Source: Vampirovibrionales bacterium
Lineage (GTDB): Bacteria > Cyanobacteriota > Vampirovibrionia > Vampirovibrionales > JAJTHC01
Assembly (NCBI GenBank): GCA_947458095.1
Contig: CANGYO010000004.1
Coordinates: 1 to 43,089 of the forward strand
Reading direction: 5' to 3'
Length of the DNA: 43,089 nt
In this document: piece by piece, positions 37,605 to 43,089 of the stretch
Numbering within the stretch: the first letter of the stretch is position 1
How the letters are laid out: each line of letters begins with the position of its first letter
Notes under the pieces: generated by a model
Database searches by the model: none
What the model saw: the letters and a program-made list of their open reading frames with translations, nothing else
What the model was told of the DNA's origin: nothing
Made by a program: the position numbers and the translations under genes

Positions 37605-37655
37605 CTTAAAATACGAACATCATAACCATTCTATAGCCACCTGCAAGCAAGGCTA

Positions 37656-37804
37656 TCTAGTGTTTTAAAGAGTTTTCCGTACTTAGGCTAGACGAGGAGC
37701 CTAGATTATTTTGTGAAGAAGTGTAGATAGACCTACATGACTGAACAAAATAATCGTAGCGACAAAGTATAAGCACTGTAGGGGAAACTCTTTAAAACAC
37801 TATA
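37656..37804. repeat. MITE-like repeat family A, copy A3
   Basis: TAGTGTTTTAAAGAGTTTTCCG...GGGGAAACTCTTTAAAACACTATA. Confidence 0.88.
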
Positions 37805-38242
37805 TCAAAAGGATACGAGTTGCTTCTCTCGCTTTCTATTCTACCACACGAAAGTCAACAGAACGTTTGAAAATCATCTTTTCTCATAGATATAGCCGTC
37901 TTGATCATTTTCTACAGAGTTTTTTAAAATAAACTGTTACAATTTTTACAGTTCAGGCAATTGTAAGATTATTTTTATCTTTATTAAAGCACAGAGGAGA
38001 TTATTCCTCCCCCCCACTCCTATTCACCACATGTATTTGCCCCCCTTGTTTCAGAAACGGGTGTAATCCAAAACGTTTAGAGATACTTACACCTTCCCGA
38101 TGACGTTCATTGTTTTACGGATCTGCTTCCTTTGTGTTGCGTAAAACGCCTCCTCTTCCTCCTACTCCTACTCCTACTCCCTGTTCGCTCCTTATTAATA
38201 CCTGTTCACCCCTTAAGAAAAAAAGAGAAAATAAATACCATT

Positions 38243-38446
38243 ATGGCTTTAACTGAACCCCAAATCTCGTCTTTATTAGGTTACATTGCTGAACCCATTC
38301 AAAACAAAGTTTCTGATAAAAATCAGGCGGACTTAAAAGCAATTATGCTCGTCTTCAAAGAAATTGATGCTCAAAGAAGCTTGCAAATGCCTTCTTGCAT
38401 CGAACAACGCTGGATTGATTTCTTGCCTTGGCATTCGTTTAACTAA
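38243..38446 (+). CDS. Small hypothetical protein (67 aa)
   Basis: MALTEPQISSLLGYIAEPIQNKV...; ORF track start 38132 passes through a CTC/CTA-rich tract. Confidence 0.55.
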   Translation: MALTEPQISSLLGYIAEPIQNKVSDKNQADLKAIMLVFKEIDAQRSLQMPSCIEQRWIDFLPWHSFN

Positions 38447-38620
38447 AAGCGTTTAACCTTTTTGTGTATCTTTGTGTAACAGAATAAAACAATTCTCAAT
38501 AACATAGGTGTCAAAAAATACCTAGCCTTGCAAGACAACTTAAGTATTGATATTCTAAGAAATACACGTCTGATTAAATCATTCTAATCGTATCAAACAG
38601 TCAAAGAGAACCCCTCCCCT

Positions 38621-39679
38621 ATGGTTCGTCAAACCTTGAAGAACACCTACCATACGAGTTCACTGTACTTGCTGAAGTTTTTAGCATTTTTAGAAGTGAA
38701 CGCACTCAAACGTGCTGAATTGCAGGGGTTCTTTGAGCAGGATGCCGACTGCCTTTCGCCCCTTTCAACCGATACCTTGCGTTTGTATGCCAATGCACTT
38801 GAAGACATCGGTTGCGTGATTCATCGCCCTGATAAAACCAATGATTTTCAATACAAACTGGAGTATTCCCCTTTTTACGTACAACTTTCTTCGGAAGAAT
38901 GGCAATTGCTTTTGCATAGTTTAGACAGTAAATTGCGAACGTCTCACATCCCTAGTTTTGTGCGTGTTTATGAAATGGCAGAACATTTACTGTCGCAAAA
39001 GTTTTTGAGTCTTCAGGTCAAGCAAGAATTACAAAATGTGTTAAACCGTTATATTCAACCGTTTCAACTCAAAAATCTCAAGCTTTTGGAACGCTCAGCG
39101 GAGTTGAATACGTGGTTCTTGGTTCAATATCAAGGTAAAGAATCGGTCTATGAATGGCAGGTTTTGCATGACACCTTAATTTTAGACAACCGTCGTTTGT
39201 ATTGGTTGTGTTATCAAGTCAGTCCGCAGACAGGGGATATTTTTCCCTTGATGTTGCGTGTGGACAGATGCCGTAACCTATTCCCCATCCCTAAGCTAAA
39301 GTCAGACGCTTATGAGCCGACGCATCGTCGTATTTTAAGTTATATTGACACGGAACCCGAATTAAGTTGTGCCGTTGTTCTGCCAAAGGGTATTAATTTT
39401 ATTTCGCCTCGCTTACGAGGAGAACGGCTCTTGTTTTTAAGTGAAGAAGCTCAAGACGCTTTACCGTTTTGGCAAGAGATTCAAGCGTTTTATGGTGTTG
39501 AAACTTATGCCATTCAATACACGGTTAAAACCACACATCTTTTTTATTTAATACAGTGCCTAAAAGCCTCAGGAGGCTTTTTAATTCCTTTAACATCCGC
39601 TTTTTCAGAAGCCTTTGAAAGCAGTCAAGAAAGAAAAAAGCCCGAAAAAGACATCCATGAAAGGGTATTAAGCCTATGA
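38621..39679 (+). CDS. WYL-domain-like transcriptional regulator (first of tandem pair)
   Basis: N-terminal wHTH-like region (STDTLRLYANALEDIGCVIHRP); NRRLYWLCYQVSPQTGDIFPLMLRVDRCRNL WYL-like. Confidence 0.7.
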   Translation: MVRQTLKNTYHTSSLYLLKFLAFLEVNALKRAELQGFFEQDADCLSPLSTDTLRLYANALEDIGCVIHRPDKTNDFQYKLEYSPFYVQLSSEEWQLLLHSLDSKLRTSHIPSFVRVYEMAEHLLSQKFLSLQVKQELQNVLNRYIQPFQLKNLKLLERSAELNTWFLVQYQGKESVYEWQVLHDTLILDNRRLYWLCYQVSPQTGDIFPLMLRVDRCRNLFPIPKLKSDAYEPTHRRILSYIDTEPELSCAVVLPKGINFISPRLRGERLLFLSEEAQDALPFWQEIQAFYGVETYAIQYTVKTTHLFYLIQCLKASGGFLIPLTSAFSEAFESSQERKKPEKDIHERVLSL

Positions 39680-40662
39680 CTTTTTCAGGCATCTCAGATC
39701 CCTTTAAACAAGCCGCCAGTCTTCCGCTCCCTTCGGATTTACATGCAACGGCTAAGCGTGTTCTAAGTATTGTCTTAATTTTATTAGAACAGCTCAAGGT
39801 AGAAGAATCGGTGTTAATGGCACGCTTAAGCCCTGAAGGTGAAGAGCCTGTGCCTTATAACACCTTACGAAAATATATTCGTACCTTGCGTTATGCGGGT
39901 TTTGACATTGTGCGAAAACGCCTAGACGGGGCTATTTTCTACTTATTAAACGACACAAAGTTTCACTTGGATTTAAGCGTTCAACATGCTCAAGGCTTTG
40001 AAGAATGGGTGACGTCTCTTTCTAAATCAAGCTTGCTTTACCGTAAGTTGATGCTGTTGGTGTCGCCTCCGTTTCGTATGGGGTTTTGGGATCCTAACTT
40101 TGCTTATCAACAACCCTCTTCGCCCACGTTGTTTGAAGGAAAAGAACATTTAAAGCTTTTACAAGAAGCCATTGCGTCTAAAGAGCTTTTAGAGTTCCAG
40201 TTGTACAACGATGTACAGAGTCAAACGCAAATTTCAACGTTTTGGGCAAGACCGTATGCCCTAAGCCCCTTTCGTCAAAGAGATGCCGTTATTTCTGCGA
40301 TTCACCCATATAACCGTCAAATCTTTCATCTTAAACTGAGTAATCTACGTCAGTTGCGTCCCGCATCTAGGCAGTGGTTGACGTCAGATTGGCTTAAGCC
40401 TGTGAACTACCAATTAACGTTGATGCCTCATTTTGCCAAGCGTTATGAAATCAAGCCCCATGAAACACGATTGGGACTTACGGCGTTGGGGGAAACCTGT
40501 ATACAGGTTTCAAAGGAATTACAGTACAAGGCCCTCTCTCGATGCGTGAAATATGATACACTGGTACAAGTGCGTTCAGAAGAGACGTTAAATCAAAAGC
40601 TTCAAGCCTTTCAGGACTTGCAGGCTTGCATTTTTAAAGAAAGTAAGGTGCCTTCCCCTTAG
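39676..40662 (+). CDS. WYL-domain-like transcriptional regulator (second of tandem pair)
   Basis: ATGA overlap with upstream gene; PYNTLRKYIRTLRYAGFDIVRKRLDGAIFYLL; WARPYALSPFRQRDAVISAIHPYNRQIFHLKLSNLRQL. Confidence 0.65.
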   Translation: MTFSGISDPFKQAASLPLPSDLHATAKRVLSIVLILLEQLKVEESVLMARLSPEGEEPVPYNTLRKYIRTLRYAGFDIVRKRLDGAIFYLLNDTKFHLDLSVQHAQGFEEWVTSLSKSSLLYRKLMLLVSPPFRMGFWDPNFAYQQPSSPTLFEGKEHLKLLQEAIASKELLEFQLYNDVQSQTQISTFWARPYALSPFRQRDAVISAIHPYNRQIFHLKLSNLRQLRPASRQWLTSDWLKPVNYQLTLMPHFAKRYEIKPHETRLGLTALGETCIQVSKELQYKALSRCVKYDTLVQVRSEETLNQKLQAFQDLQACIFKESKVPSP

Positions 40663-40695
40663 AAGGTACTTCTTAAGGCGAAGGAAACATCCATT

Positions 40696-41169
40696 ATGCA
40701 ATCGTATGTCATGCTAATTAGCTTAGGAAGTTCAGCCGTCATCTATGGTGTGGTGTATTGGCAATTACGATGTTCCTTTTTTAATTTGCTAGGGACTGCG
40801 TTTCGTAAAAAAGCCGCTTTGGCGTCTTCAACGCTTGGTGAATCCTCCATTCCAGACCAATCAGAAGCAGTAGAACAGTTTCAACGAGACAACGCTCATT
40901 TGGAAGAGCACGGGTATTTAAGGCTTTTGAATGTCGTGTATTTTCTTTTTGTCGTCAATGGCTTGGTAAATGTGGCGAAAAAAATCACTTCGTTACAAAT
41001 TAAAGATTTTACTCAAGCAATTCAGATTTGGGCCGATATAACCAGTGGTCAACTCTTTTGGCTAGGATGCTTTGCTGTTTTGTATGTGATTGCCCTATTG
41101 GTGATTAAAGACCGCTTGCAAGATTCATACAGCTCCTTAAGTAGAACGGATTCACCCCAACCTTGGTAA
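40696..41169 (+). CDS. Small membrane protein of unknown function
   Basis: 157 aa with about three hydrophobic segments; 33 bp after WYL gene. Confidence 0.65.
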   Translation: MQSYVMLISLGSSAVIYGVVYWQLRCSFFNLLGTAFRKKAALASSTLGESSIPDQSEAVEQFQRDNAHLEEHGYLRLLNVVYFLFVVNGLVNVAKKITSLQIKDFTQAIQIWADITSGQLFWLGCFAVLYVIALLVIKDRLQDSYSSLSRTDSPQPW

Positions 41170-41197
41170 ACCGCTATCAACACAAGGGAAATAGACG

Positions 41198-41869
41198 ATG
41201 AACCTGCCTTGCCTTAATCACTTTACAAGAGCCTTCACCCTGTCTGAAATCCTGATTATTTTAGGGATTATGGGAGTGCTGAGTGCGATTACGCTACCGT
41301 CTTTTTTTGAAAATCAAACGCGAAACAACTGTGCTTATGTCATTAAATCGAGCATTTTAGCGTCTAATAGCCTTTTAGAAGATGCCTTTGCCTTTGGTCG
41401 CACCAACTTAATGAATGAAGCCGTTGAGCGATTAACGACCATTCGTAATTGTTCCACGGTTGTGACCACAGATCCACAGACAAATATAACAACCACGACA
41501 GGCTTGTCGGCTACAGCAGGAGGGTGCTGGAATACCACATCGCAACAAGCTTTACCGACGGGTGTGGCAAATGCAGGCGTATTACTGAAAAATAATGCGG
41601 TTATTTTAGGGTTTAAACCCGCCGTATTATCAACAGATGAGCTTATTCGTTTTATTATTGACGCCAATGGGGTGGCGGGTCCTAATTCGGTAGGGGTGGA
41701 TCAAATCAATTTGGTGACGTGTACGACCACGGCATTTTGTCAATCAAACGCCACCATGCAAACGCTTTCAGCACAAGGTTACAAGGTCGTTCCTGGGCAA
41801 CTTTTACCTGCCAGTGTTTCAGATCTAGAGTCTGTAGCACTTTATGACCGAGTCTTTGACAGCATTTAA
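41198..41869 (+). CDS. Prepilin/pseudopilin-like protein
   Basis: Class III signal RA/FTLSEILIILGIMGVLSAITLPSF. Confidence 0.85.
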   Translation: MNLPCLNHFTRAFTLSEILIILGIMGVLSAITLPSFFENQTRNNCAYVIKSSILASNSLLEDAFAFGRTNLMNEAVERLTTIRNCSTVVTTDPQTNITTTTGLSATAGGCWNTTSQQALPTGVANAGVLLKNNAVILGFKPAVLSTDELIRFIIDANGVAGPNSVGVDQINLVTCTTTAFCQSNATMQTLSAQGYKVVPGQLLPASVSDLESVALYDRVFDSI

Positions 41870-42033
41870 TACCTAATTAAACGATTAAATAGGGTCTGGC
41901 GTCTTCGTTGTCGCTCGGGTTCTCGATGTGCTTATGGTCGTTTGTGTACACCTCACACATCTGCGAGTCTAGGCTCCTATAGTGTTCGATAGATGAAACA
42001 GGCTATGAGGCTATTCACTCGTTTAAATGGTAT
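41869..42033. repeat. MITE-like repeat family B, copy B4
   Basis: ATACCTAATTAAACGATTAAAT...ATTCACTCGTTTAAATGGTAT; interior is inverse of B1 with an added TATAGTGTTCGATAGATGAAACAGGCTA segment. Confidence 0.8.
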
Positions 42034-42165
42034 CAGTCGTTTAATGGGTATAAATGGTATAAAAATAGCACCCCAAGCTAACAACAATGAGTCTTCATCA
42101 GAATAGACCGTAATTGTTATAGGATGCTATTTCAAGCAATTCAAAAGCCTTGAACGAGGAAAAGA

Positions 42166-42795
42166 CTAGGAAATCGTGCCTGCGTTGTGTGCCTGCATGA
42201 GATCAGGGTGATACCCAAAGGCGGCTTTTTGTTGTTTAGCAGCCAATGCTTTAGAGAGGGCGGGTCGTTGAGACTCCACTTGTGACGCTTTGGCTAAGTT
42301 GGCACGACCAATGGCAGCGACATTACGGTCGGCTCCAGACATCTGCCCGTAGCCACCAATACCAGCCCCTTCAGGTGCGTGAGCAGAACTCACTAACCCT
42401 TCGCTTTGACGCTTAAAGGTAGACAAATAACTGGGGTTCATCATCGCTTGTTGAACATCTAACTGAGGCACTGAAAGGCTCACATGCCCTGCAACGGTTA
42501 AGCCGTCTTGCGTTTCAAGCACAGGGCCTGATGTGGAAAGCCCTGCGGCTTTGGCTTTACTGTCATGGGCTCTTTCGTGAGCCAAAACACCCTGACGAGA
42601 ATGTTCTGCAGCGGTGACACCACTGCTATTTTTAAACTGAGATTTCGGCGTGCCTTCAGCCCCTGTAAAGGTATTGCCAAACATGGTGAGGCGATACTGC
42701 CTTTGTTGGGCTTTTTGAGGCCCTGCTTTAAGTGATTTGTTTTGATTGAGAGGGGTTAAGCCACCTGACAATCCTGAAGAAGCGGAAAGAGCCAT
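42166..42795 (-). CDS. HExxH protein, putative SprA-like; paralogue of 23991-24827
   Basis: GVLAHERAHDSKAKAAG...AGHVSL; HPDLMQAHNAGTIS C-terminus. Confidence 0.72.
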   Translation of the reverse strand: MALSASSGLSGGLTPLNQNKSLKAGPQKAQQRQYRLTMFGNTFTGAEGTPKSQFKNSSGVTAAEHSRQGVLAHERAHDSKAKAAGLSTSGPVLETQDGLTVAGHVSLSVPQLDVQQAMMNPSYLSTFKRQSEGLVSSAHAPEGAGIGGYGQMSGADRNVAAIGRANLAKASQVESQRPALSKALAAKQQKAAFGYHPDLMQAHNAGTIS

Positions 42796-42939
42796 GAGAT
42801 ATTTTCCTTAACACATCTACTTTTAGGGGGGTAAATGAAAAACGACATTACGAAAAGGACATTTCCTTTACCCACTAATTCTACCTAAACTGTAGTAGAT
42901 TGGCAAGTACTTATTTAAAAAACGTTACATATAGTGTTT

Positions 42940-43089
42940 CATAGTGTTTTAAAGAGTTTTCCGTACAGTAGGCTAGACGAGGAGCCTAGATTGTTTTGTG
43001 AAGAAGTGTAGATAGACCTACATGACTGAACAAAATAATCGTAGCGACAAAGTATAGGCACTGTAGGGGAAATTATTTAAAATACTATA
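42940..43089. repeat. MITE-like repeat family A, copy A4 (reaches window end)
   Basis: ATAGTGTTTTAAAGAGTTTTCCGTACAGTAGGCTAGACGAGGAGCCTAGATTGTTTTGTG...TTTAAAATACTATA. Confidence 0.88.

Noticed and set aside
1-43089. CRISPR arrays, tRNA/rRNA genes, prophage
   Set aside because: No regularly spaced identical direct repeats with unique spacers, no tRNA cloverleaf/TTCGA arm pattern noticed, no phage structural genes; repeats present are dispersed MITE-like elements

Overview
43 kb chromosomal window from a flagellated Gram-negative-type bacterium (BamA/Omp85, L- and P-ring flagellar genes, T2SS/T4P-like secretion genes). A Vampirovibrionia/'Melainabacteria'-like origin is only a low-confidence guess. 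Recognisable genes: kdsD-like, MTH1187-type thiamine-binding, deoC, trxB, SDR, flgH-flgI-flgJ, recF, bamA, trhO, gspE/pilB, gspF/pilC, rpsP, Maf (DUF115), CMP-sugar synthetase, flhB, a GT1 glycosyltransferase, TPR proteins, citrate synthase and a TolC-like protein. There are also many lineage-specific hypotheticals. The most unusual material is: (1) interleaved, mosaic, MITE-like palindromic repeats (families A, B, C) that nest in each other with an apparent TA-type target duplication and whose ends supply stop or start codons of at least five flanking genes; (2) a recurrent TGTAACA/TGTTACA intergenic motif, including perfect inverted repeats and one beside a near-consensus promoter; (3) a divergent ABC1/UbiB-like (KxGQ) membrane protein separated from an in-frame upstream ORF by a single amber codon; (4) two paralogous HExxH proteins of SprA-like type; (5) a WYL-WYL-membrane protein-prepilin operon; (6) an AT-rich orphan gene with a HEPN-like RNx4H motif; (7) rpsP with a long Ala/Glu repeat tail; (8) FlhB with NPIH in place of NPTH. 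No CRISPR array, rRNA or tRNA was recognised by eye. No database search was run; all family calls are by motif recognition.
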